From Farysia itapuensis (lineage: Eukaryota > Basidiomycota > Ustilaginomycetes > Ustilaginales > Ustilaginaceae): DNA of 64,000 nucleotides. The notes beneath the pieces are model-generated. The model had not been told where the DNA came from, did no database searches, and saw nothing but the letters and a program-made list of their open reading frames with translations. The DNA lies in NCBI GenBank assembly GCA_023212645.1, contig JALBYC010000004.1, forward strand, positions 682,001 to 746,000, given 5' to 3'. The position numbers and the translations under genes are program-made. Positions 9,521 through 17,360 of the stretch are shown piece by piece (the first letter of the stretch is position 1; every line of letters starts with the position of its first letter).

Positions 9521-9541
9521 TTGTGTGTGTGTGTGTGTGCG
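9521..9541. repeat. (GT)n microsatellite
   Basis: About nine GT dinucleotides in the 3' flank of the small wall protein gene, between two convergent genes. Confidence 0.85.
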
Positions 9542-9589
9542 TCTAGATGACTTGTTCTCTATTATTACAAATGCTGTTTGCGGGTAGTC

Positions 9590-11038
9590 TTAGTCTGTGC
9601 CTTTATTGCTGTCGGGCGGACTGGGAAGAGACTTTGTCGGGTCTCGTATGTAGGATGCAGATGGAGCGAGGGGAGTGTCGTTCCAGCCACCCGGGTTGAG
9701 TGGCGGAATGTAAGGTCGATGGTGTTGTTGTGGGAGAGGATGATGCGGGTACGGCATCGAATGCTGTGGCGGCCTGTTAAAAAGCCCTGTTGCGACGGAC
9801 GCAGTCGCCGTCGACGAAAGTGGCGCGTTGAGGGGCAAGAGTTGTTCCGGCTCCGAATCCTGTTTGCGTGACGCCCTTGCTTCGTTCTGCGCAACATCTT
9901 GCTTGGTCTTGCTGTCATTGTACATCCAAAGCCCATAAAAGGTCATGGCAATGCCGATCCACTGCAAGAACGAGACAGGCTGATGAAACCAGATAATGGC
10001 AAGGACAATGACGAAAACTCGCTTGAGCAGCGAGGCAATCGAATACGTCACCGGACTGACCATCGACAAGACATTGAATGCGAGGATGTTTTGCGAAAAG
10101 TGCACGAAGCCGTTGACGAGGAGCAGCGAGATCACAAGCCAGCCGCGGTCTGTGGGGTAGTCGGAGTCTGCATTCCACGGTCGGTTGCCGTCTCCGATGG
10201 TCGCAAACCAGAGAGAAGCACCGTCGTAGTACAGCGCCATGGGTACCATCAGCACGATAGAGCATGCTGAGCTGTAGAACAGAATGTTGAGCTTGTCAAG
10301 CTGCTGAGATTCACCGTGAATGTTGCTCTGACTGTTCTCCGGCTTTCGCAACAGTTTCTTGGAGTAGATGTTTTGCGCTACAAAGACAAAGGTCGAAGTC
10401 AGAGCAGCTGCCAGGCCTACCACATCGTCCGGGCTGAATGCAAAGCCTGTACATGCCATCATGACACCTGCCGTGAGAGGCAGTAGCGACATGTATGTCT
10501 GCGACGAGTAATGCACATTGAACAGGAACGTGTAGCTGACCACCGTGAACAGTGGCGAAAGCGCCTTGATTGTGTGCACCGTGGAAACAGGCACACGCGA
10601 GATGGCGAGAGAGGACAGCGCTTGACCAAGCACATTAAAGAAAGCCAGCTGCCCTACTTGGGCGACTCGACTCCACGTTGGTTTGACCAGCCGGGTCAGT
10701 GCCCTTCGGCCTAGGATTCTGCGAGAGGCGCATACAGCACAGCATGCATTGACGAAAGCGAAGTGGATCAACGTCAGCGTCACTGGGTATGGAAAGGCTG
10801 GAGGTATGGCTGAATATGGCAATTCTCTATCCGTGACTTTCTGCTTTGACAACAAGGCCTTGGACGTGTTGGACGACAGGGACGACGATGTGTACCAGGC
10901 CAGACAGCCGAGTAGAAAGACCAATGTTGAGCGAGACGGTGCCTTTATTGGCGCATCGTCTCGTGCAGCCAGTGCGCGACGTCTGTCCCCGCTACGTGCC
11001 AGGAATCGAGACTTGACACTCGCTATCACGCCGTCCAT
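9590..11038 (-). CDS. triose-phosphate translocator-family transporter (Sly41-like, SLC35 fold)
   Basis: 482 residues, one exon, with about ten hydrophobic helices of the drug/metabolite transporter fold. Typical TPT-family blocks are visible: WYTSSSLSSNTSKALL in helix 1, then SLAISRVPVSTVHTIKALSP, a block close to that of plastid phosphate translocators and yeast Sly41, and FVAQNIYSKKLL. In fungi these proteins sit in ER or Golgi membranes and exchange phosphorylated sugars or phosphoenolpyruvate-like compounds. The C-terminal 90 residues are hydrophilic and Pro/Ser/His-rich. It is divergent from the ubiquitin-conjugating enzyme gene (207 bp shared). Confidence 0.8.
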   Translation of the reverse strand: MDGVIASVKSRFLARSGDRRRALAARDDAPIKAPSRSTLVFLLGCLAWYTSSSLSSNTSKALLSKQKVTDRELPYSAIPPAFPYPVTLTLIHFAFVNACCAVCASRRILGRRALTRLVKPTWSRVAQVGQLAFFNVLGQALSSLAISRVPVSTVHTIKALSPLFTVVSYTFLFNVHYSSQTYMSLLPLTAGVMMACTGFAFSPDDVVGLAAALTSTFVFVAQNIYSKKLLRKPENSQSNIHGESQQLDKLNILFYSSACSIVLMVPMALYYDGASLWFATIGDGNRPWNADSDYPTDRGWLVISLLLVNGFVHFSQNILAFNVLSMVSPVTYSIASLLKRVFVIVLAIIWFHQPVSFLQWIGIAMTFYGLWMYNDSKTKQDVAQNEARASRKQDSEPEQLLPLNAPLSSTATASVATGLFNRPPQHSMPYPHHPLPQQHHRPYIPPLNPGGWNDTPLAPSASYIRDPTKSLPSPPDSNKGTD

Positions 11039-11245
11039 GATATGCCTTCTGGTGGTGTTGTGTGTCAGGAACGTGGCTCGGTCTTGAGCTTAATCACAAA
11101 TAATTTGGCGCGTTTCTCCGAGCGAAATTCGAAATTCCGACCAATGTCATGTTAGACTCCGATTTGCTTCCACCTCATCGCTCATCAGCTCATCAGCTCA
11201 TCAAAGTCATGAAAGCTTGTCCACTCCTCTGTCCCACCCGCCACC
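11039..11245. promoter_or_regulatory. 207-bp bidirectional promoter with a short TCATCAGC tandem repeat
   Basis: It lies between opposite start codons. At about 11176-11204 the motif TCATC(A)GC is repeated four times, close to the start of the plus-strand gene. No TATA element is evident. Confidence 0.4.
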
Positions 11246-12103
11246 ATGGCAACCACCACGTCGCACAACAAAAAGTCATCGGCAGTCAAACGAATACTGT
11301 CCGAGGCGAGGGAGCTGGCTTCCGACAAGAGTCAACTCTACACGGCTGCGCCGCTGGAAGATGACATCTTTGAATGGCACTTTACTTTGAGGGGTCCACA
11401 GTCGACCGAGTTTGAGGGCGGACTGTATCATGGTCGCATCCTCTTGCCCAGCGAGTATCCCATGCGACCGCCCAATCTGCTTCTGCTCACGCCCAATGGG
11501 CGGTGGGAATTGGGCAAGAAGATTTGTCTGACATTTACCGGTTACCATGAAGAGATGTGGCAGCCTGCGTGGGGTGTTCGCACGGCTCTGCTTGGCCTCC
11601 AGACTTTCATGACCGCAAAGGCAGAAGCAGCTGTTGGTATTGCCGCACTCAACTATCCTCCAGCTGTTCGTCAGAAGCTTGCCGTCGAGTCCCGGACGTG
11701 GACGTGCCCCCAATGCGCCGCTTCTAATCTCGATCTCTTGCCCGATGTCGATGCGGACGATACCAAGCAGGAGTCTTTACCGCCAGGACTCTCTGTTGAT
11801 CTCGCCCCTCCTTCCGCATCCGAGTCTGCGCCGTCAGAGCCCGCACCGGTAGACCAAGACGGCATTTCGCTTCCCCTTGCTGATCCACTACTCCATCCAC
11901 CATCAAGTGCGCCATCTGCACTGTCGCTTCCACCACCGCCAGTGACTCCAATAGAAGCTCAGCAGCCTAGACGACCGCTACCTGCGCCCTCCTCTTCTAC
12001 CCCTGCCTCTTTAGACACAGAACAAAAGTTGTTCTTGATCGACCGTCTCATTGCCCTTCTCGCATTTCTCGTCGCGCTGCTCATCTACAAACGTCTGGTA
12101 TAG
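11246..12103 (+). CDS. ER tail-anchored ubiquitin-conjugating enzyme E2 (UBE2J1/Ubc6 type)
   Basis: 285 residues. The UBC fold spans about 11-130. The active-site Cys94 lies in KKICLTFTGYHEEMW, the divergent motif of the UBE2J branch, which lacks the HPN tripeptide of ordinary E2s. PSEYPMRPPNLLLLTPNGRW upstream of it is also typical. A disordered Pro/Ser-rich linker leads to a C-terminal membrane anchor (LIALLAFLVALLIYKRLV), so the enzyme should face the cytosol on the ER and act in ER-associated degradation. Length and the KKICL context fit UBE2J1 better than yeast Ubc6; a second paralog elsewhere is likely. Confidence 0.88.
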   Translation: MATTTSHNKKSSAVKRILSEARELASDKSQLYTAAPLEDDIFEWHFTLRGPQSTEFEGGLYHGRILLPSEYPMRPPNLLLLTPNGRWELGKKICLTFTGYHEEMWQPAWGVRTALLGLQTFMTAKAEAAVGIAALNYPPAVRQKLAVESRTWTCPQCAASNLDLLPDVDADDTKQESLPPGLSVDLAPPSASESAPSEPAPVDQDGISLPLADPLLHPPSSAPSALSLPPPPVTPIEAQQPRRPLPAPSSSTPASLDTEQKLFLIDRLIALLAFLVALLIYKRLV

Positions 12104-12149
12104 TCCATCTAATCGCAAATTGCATTGTCATTGTTAGTCTCTTGCAACG

Positions 12150-13595
12150 CTATCTGTGGGAGTACACGAATTCGTAGAAAGTGAGGGGCAAGAAGCCGAC
12201 TCTTGCGCCGGACGTGCCGCCGTCTTTGACTTGCACTTCGATCTCTTCTTCGGAAAGACTGCGCAAATCGAGGCGCTCAAATGGCGAGAGGAAGGAGACA
12301 CGATAAACGGGATACGTGCGGACCGCTTCGTGGGGGGCAGGCATCTCTTCATCCTCGCCGTCTACTTGCGCTGAAATGCAATTGCGAAGAAATGAGAGAA
12401 TTTGGTCAGCGAAGCCCAAGCTATCTTTGGGATCCCATACGGACTCCTGGCGGATAATGGGCTCGCCGTTTTGTCCGAATTGGCCGGCGATGGGTTGGCC
12501 GGCACGAACCATGCGCGGGAGCCTCAGCGTCTCAAATTGCTGATGAGCTGTTAAAAAGCCATGAAAGTCGCGAAAGCCGACAACAATGGTTGCAATACCG
12601 AGCAAGTAGCTTTGCAGAAAGAATTTGAGGAGCTTCTGCTCGAACTTAGCCTGGTCAGTGACGGATCGTGCCCTGTTGCGTTGGAAAGGCGTGATGGCCA
12701 TCGATGTCTTGAGCTCCACGAGTTCCTCCTGTCCGGTAGAAGGGTTGGTAGTGACGGCATCTACCTCGCCGCCAATCAGCAGGCGGTGTGCGCCCAGCTT
12801 GGTCCGGACAACTTGACACCATTGCACATTGGTATTGACATCGCCGGACCAGCCAATGGGATGAAAATCTGGCGAAGTGGGCCGTGAAAAGGATGCGGCT
12901 TGTTCAGAACGATCGACGGTGCAGTAGCTCTCGAAAGAATAGCCATAGTATCCAAATCGCTGCATAGCCGGGTCTTGTTCTCGCTTGACCTTTGCTGCTT
13001 TTGCGTCGGCAGAAACGTATTCTTCCATATACAAGGTACCGTCGACCATCATGACATTGAGCTCAAACGGATCCGAGATGCGAGCTTGGGCTGTCTGGTG
13101 ATAGGCCGTGCAAAGCTTGGTCATGATCCCACGCCAGGTGACTACCTCTGCCTTTCGACGTTCTTCGTCGCTTTGCGGTAATGTGACGGTGGAACGGTGC
13201 TGGAGAGCTTTGACCAGAGCGTCAATATGCTCCGGCACACTTTCGTCCCGCTGTGTGAATCTGTCCATGCCATAGTTGAGGTCAGCTCCGGGTATTCGTG
13301 AAGCGCTGTCGGATGGGGGTGGAGGCCCTCGATAGTACTTCTTGCATCGGTCGTCGTGCCAGAGCCGCCTTTGTGCGTCGAAGGAAAAGCTGCAGAACGG
13401 GACTGGCTTTTGAAACGCTGGTGCGCTAATGAATGGTGATGAGCTCGGTCCAGCTGCCGAAGTCAAAGCATTCACCAATGGATGTTGCAGCGTTGCGAGT
13501 ACCTCTGAACCGTCTTTGCTGCTTGACTCGTGCAAGGCGCCCGGTGCTTGGCGTGGTGAGCGGTCGTCGAAACTTCCAGCTCTTTTCTCAACCAT
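12150..13595 (-). CDS. RAI1: decapping nuclease / 5' RNA quality-control enzyme Rai1 (DXO family)
   Basis: 481 residues. Rai1/DXO proteins remove incomplete mRNA caps and, in fungi, stabilise the nuclear 5'-3' exonuclease Rat1. Visible motifs are WRGIMTKL (Arg155), the YGYSFESYC block (217-225), GGEVDAV (Glu277, Asp279) and ELKTS (Glu295-Lys297), which supply the metal- and RNA-binding residues. The N-terminal 60 residues are a Ser-rich extension. It lies 46 bp tail-to-tail from the ubiquitin-conjugating enzyme gene and is followed on the same strand by GNA1 (135 bp). Confidence 0.9.
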   Translation of the reverse strand: MVEKRAGSFDDRSPRQAPGALHESSSKDGSEVLATLQHPLVNALTSAAGPSSSPFISAPAFQKPVPFCSFSFDAQRRLWHDDRCKKYYRGPPPPSDSASRIPGADLNYGMDRFTQRDESVPEHIDALVKALQHRSTVTLPQSDEERRKAEVVTWRGIMTKLCTAYHQTAQARISDPFELNVMMVDGTLYMEEYVSADAKAAKVKREQDPAMQRFGYYGYSFESYCTVDRSEQAASFSRPTSPDFHPIGWSGDVNTNVQWCQVVRTKLGAHRLLIGGEVDAVTTNPSTGQEELVELKTSMAITPFQRNRARSVTDQAKFEQKLLKFFLQSYLLGIATIVVGFRDFHGFLTAHQQFETLRLPRMVRAGQPIAGQFGQNGEPIIRQESVWDPKDSLGFADQILSFLRNCISAQVDGEDEEMPAPHEAVRTYPVYRVSFLSPFERLDLRSLSEEEIEVQVKDGGTSGARVGFLPLTFYEFVYSHR

Positions 13596-13730
13596 CGCAG
13601 CAACTCAAGAAACCCAGAAGAGTCTGCGACCATGGAGTGTTGCTTTGACTTAAGAAGCACATCTGCGAGTTGAAATTGCCGCTCAAAAGCTCAAAATATC
13701 GCACCAAGAAATTGACAGATTAAACGAAGC

Positions 13731-14393
13731 TTAATTGCTGGGAGAGTACTTCTTTGACATCTGCAGACCGCTATAGGTGAAGCCGCACTTCTCATAGAAA
13801 GCTGTCAGGGGTTACAAGCATATGGATCAGTACAGATCGACGCAGCAGTCCGAAAGAATCACGCACCTTTGTGGTCGTCATCGCAGTTGAGAATAATGTT
13901 GGAGACACGATGATGTTCAGCGATCTTGATGATAGTTTGCATGATGATTTTGCCAAAGCCTTTGCTATGTAAGCTGGTGTCTACGACAATGTCCTCGACA
14001 TGGGCTACACGTGTGAGACCTTTGAAGAATTTGAGCTCGATAAGTGCTGTGCCCATTGCGACGATTTGGTCGGAAGTTTGGTCGACAATGACGATGGGAA
14101 AGTAGGTGTTTTGTGCGGCGACCATTGCTTCAAAGCGCTCCTGCCATGCTTCCCGACCCACATCTGGTGTTTCTACGAGACATGCCAGCACGCGCAAAAA
14201 GCCACGATCATAGTCTGTCGATGCTAATGGTCGCAGCTGCGTATCGAGGATGTGGTCTCGGTCAGCTACAGACGATCGAGTATACACACTGGGAGCTTAC
14301 CTCGAAGCCCTTTGGAATCGAAGCGAGGCTATCTTGTGAGATCACATCGCGAGAGAAGGCGAGTCTCAAAGCTTTTTCCTGACCCGCGCTCAT
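13731..14393 (-). CDS. GNA1: glucosamine-6-phosphate N-acetyltransferase
   Basis: Three exons: 14393-14301, 14236-13867 and 13801-13731. Introns are 64 nt (donor GTAAGC) and 65 nt (donor GTGCGT, acceptor TGACAG); phases agree and give 177 residues. It makes N-acetylglucosamine 6-phosphate for UDP-GlcNAc, hence chitin and glycoproteins. The GNAT fold shows the acetyl-CoA loop region VEDIVVDTSLHSKGFGK, then IILNCDDDHKG, and the last exon adds AFYEKCGFTYSGLQM, the standard Gna1 ending. The middle exon alone would look like a truncated protein, so both introns matter. It is head-to-head with the sugar permease. Confidence 0.93.
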
Positions 14394-15158
14394 AGTGGCC
14401 GACTTGGTCTGCTTTCTTGTGTGGTTGCAGCGAGAGATAAGGATGGAAAAGCTTCTTATGATCAGGCTTAGGATATGGTTGGGTCACAAGGCACGACCCA
14501 TGTCGGCATGGGCACACCGACGCAATCAACACTAGGGACGCCTCCAACACTGCAACGAGATCCGCCTATGCGCTCAAGGGGCCGGGCCGACGTCGGACAG
14601 TCGTATCAAGGTCAAGGGCTTGATTCCAGACTCGGGCCCTTGTACCACATCTGAACCCTTAAACAGCCACTGAGCCGCAGGAATACTGATTGGCAAAATT
14701 GCAACACGAGAGCAGTGTAGAACTGCTCGGCAGGCTGTCGACCGATCCGAGCCGCGTCAAATGCGTCGGTCAATCAAATGGCATTAGCACCATCCTACTG
14801 GATCGACTGTAACCTCTCTCCCCACTGGTGGATCCATCGCTCGGCTGCCATGGACACGGCAGTTTTATGCTCATGCTCTAATTGGCCGACCCCACCCAAG
14901 GTCAGCTTGAAGGGTTCAATGCAGGCAACACACGATCCAGTAAAGCACTAGCACCCCCCATACTACGCCACTGCCATTGCCACGTGAAGCGGGCCATATC
15001 AGCCACATGGCAGAGGTTCACTAAGTTAAAAGAAGGCCTCTTTTTCACCTCTCCTTCCCCCCTCTTCCTTTCTCCCATCCTCCCCCACCGTCTTCCCCGC
15101 CTTTCCTTCATCGCCCCAACCCTTTGCCTCTCCCCCCCTCCCCTCGTACGACGTCGTC
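14394..15158. promoter_or_regulatory. 765-bp divergent region GNA1 / sugar permease with long CT-rich leader
   Basis: No coding signal. From about 15036 to 15155 the plus strand is strongly pyrimidine-rich (runs such as CTTCCCCCCTCTTCC), directly before the permease ATG. CT-rich leaders of this kind mark strongly expressed fungal genes. Confidence 0.5.
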
Positions 15159-16971
15159 ATGCTTGTCGACAAAGATCAAGTAGCCCGCATCGACCCCGAC
15201 ACGCGGGCCAAGCTGGTGGAAAAGTTTGGCAATCGATTCGACGAAGTCGTCACACGATCAGCGCGATCCACCGAGTGGCAGACCAAGGCCACACTCCGAG
15301 ACACGTTCAAGCAATGGCCGAGGTCGGTTGTCTGGTCGCTTCTCTTCAGTCTGGCCATTGTTCAGCTCGGATACGACAGCAGTCTGCTCAGCTCCTTTTT
15401 CGCACAGCCCGCTTTCCAGGCCCGGTTCGGCGAGTGTTCGGTTGGCACTGATGGCACCCAGACCTGCCAAATCTCTGCACCTTGGCAGCAAGGCTTGACC
15501 AACGGAGCCTGGATCGGTTCCATTATTGGACTGCAGGTCGCCGGTAGTCTGGCAGAGCGTCTTGGACATCTCCGACTCATGCTTGTCAGCGTTGTATCCA
15601 TGCTGGCCCTCGTCTTTATCCCCTTCTTTGCCAGCAGTCTGCCCGTGTTCCTCGTGGGCCAGCTGCTGATGGGTGTACCGTGGGGTGCCTTCCAGAGTCT
15701 GGCATCGGCCTACGCATCCGAAATCTGCCCAGTGGCCCTTCGACCCCTGCTCACCACCTACGTCAATCTGTGCTGGGTCTTTGGCCAGTTGCTCGCCTCT
15801 GGTGTTCTGCGTGCCACCGTTCTGCGCACCGATGTGTGGGCATGGAGAATTCCTTACGCTGTGCAGTTCTTCTGGCCTTTCCCCGTGCTCGCCACCTGCT
15901 TGCTGGCACCTGAATCCCCCTGGTGGCTCACCCGTCACGGCAAGGATGACGAAGCATACAAGTCAGTGCGTAGCCTTCTCTCGACCAAGCAATTTACCAG
16001 CGAGCAAGCCGACGAAGTGGCCCGCGACTATCAGGCCATGATCCAGTACACCGAGGCTATGGAGCAAGTCAGCAAGTCCAACGCAGATCAGCTGAGAAAC
16101 AACCGCTACATTGACTGCTTCCGTGGCGTCGATCTCCGCCGTACCGAAATCGCATGCTGGGCATGGCTGATCCAGATCACGTCCGGCTCGCCGCTGCAAG
16201 GATACTCTAGCTACTTCTTCACCCAGGCCGGCCTGTCGACCATCAACGCTTTCAACATGTCGATGGCCATGTACGCCGCCGGCGCTATTGGCACTGTCTG
16301 CTCGTGGTTCCTCATCAACCGCGTTGGACGACGCTCCATGTACCTCTACGGTCAGGCAGCCATGTTCTCGACCATGCTGATCACCGGTATTTTGGGCTGC
16401 GTTAAGCAGACTGAAGGCGTCTCGTGGGCCGTAGGTGCCATGCTTCTCATCTGCACCTTTTTCGTAAGTACAACCGTGTTGATATTTGCGCTAACGGACT
16501 CAGTGCTGACCCCAAACTTCATCTTTTCAACAGTACGACTTGACGGTGGGACCTGTCTGCTTCTCCATCATTGCCGAGGTGTCATCCACGCGACTGCGCA
16601 GCAAGACGATTGTGCTGGCATGCAACACGTACAACATTGCCCTGATTGTTGCCAACATCTTGCAGCCCGACATGCTGAACAGCAACATGTGGAACTGGGG
16701 CGCCAAGACTGGCTTCTTCTGGGCCGGCACTGGAGCGCTGTCGCTGGTATGGACCTACTTCCGCCTTCCCGAGCTCGCTGGACGCACGTTCGGAGAGCTC
16801 GATGTGCTCTTCGGCGCCAAGGTTCCTGCACGCAAATTTGCCACCACCAGCATCGATCAGTTCAAGACCATCGAGTCAGACATGACCAGCCAAGACGTCG
16901 AGAAGTTCAGCGAAAAGGACGACGCTGGTTCCGACAGTGGCCTTGCCAACGTTCAGCAGCTCGACAAATAG
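15159..16971 (+). CDS. MFS sugar transporter, alpha-glucoside/maltose permease type
   Basis: Two exons, 15159-16463 and 16534-16971, with a 70-nt intron (GTAAGT...CAACAG, phase 0) give 580 residues with 12 predicted helices. Sugar-porter motifs are present: PESPWWLTRHGKDDEA after helix 6 and ELAGRTFGELDVLF after helix 12. The loop RNNRYIDCFRGVDLRRTEIACW and GSPLQGYSSYFF resemble fungal maltose/alpha-glucoside proton symporters. It should import a disaccharide at the plasma membrane; the exact sugar is uncertain. A Zn2Cys6 regulator follows on the same strand, an arrangement reminiscent of yeast MAL loci. Unspliced translation reads through into a wrong frame, so the intron is essential. Confidence 0.87.
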
Positions 16972-17360
16972 ACCCACATAATCGCTTCCCTCACAACATG
17001 TAATTTCGCTTCATTCTCGGTAAAGGGCCACGCGATACGGAAGATTCAATGACATTCAATGCAAAATGCCAGATGACACGGCTGTGACGGCTGTCCTTCG
17101 GTCCAGCGATGGCAAAGCCAGAGGTACACGGACCGAGCTCGGATGTTGGCTGAATGAGCTGATGTTGAGGCAGGATCGAGATCGGAGTGAGAAAATGTAT
17201 CCCACCCTGAGACATGGGGGCTCACGAGATTAAGGCTGGACCCAGGCTGCCGTAGCGAGTAGCGAGGCGCGAGGAGAATTCGGCAGGTTTTGATTCGGTC
17301 AACGGTCCGGATAACTCTGTTTGCATGGATCCAATTAACGCAACGATCTCCGCACCTTGA
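16972..17360. other. intergenic between permease and Zn2Cys6 regulator
   Basis: 389 bp, both neighbours on the plus strand. I see no gene and no clear promoter element. Confidence 0.4.
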
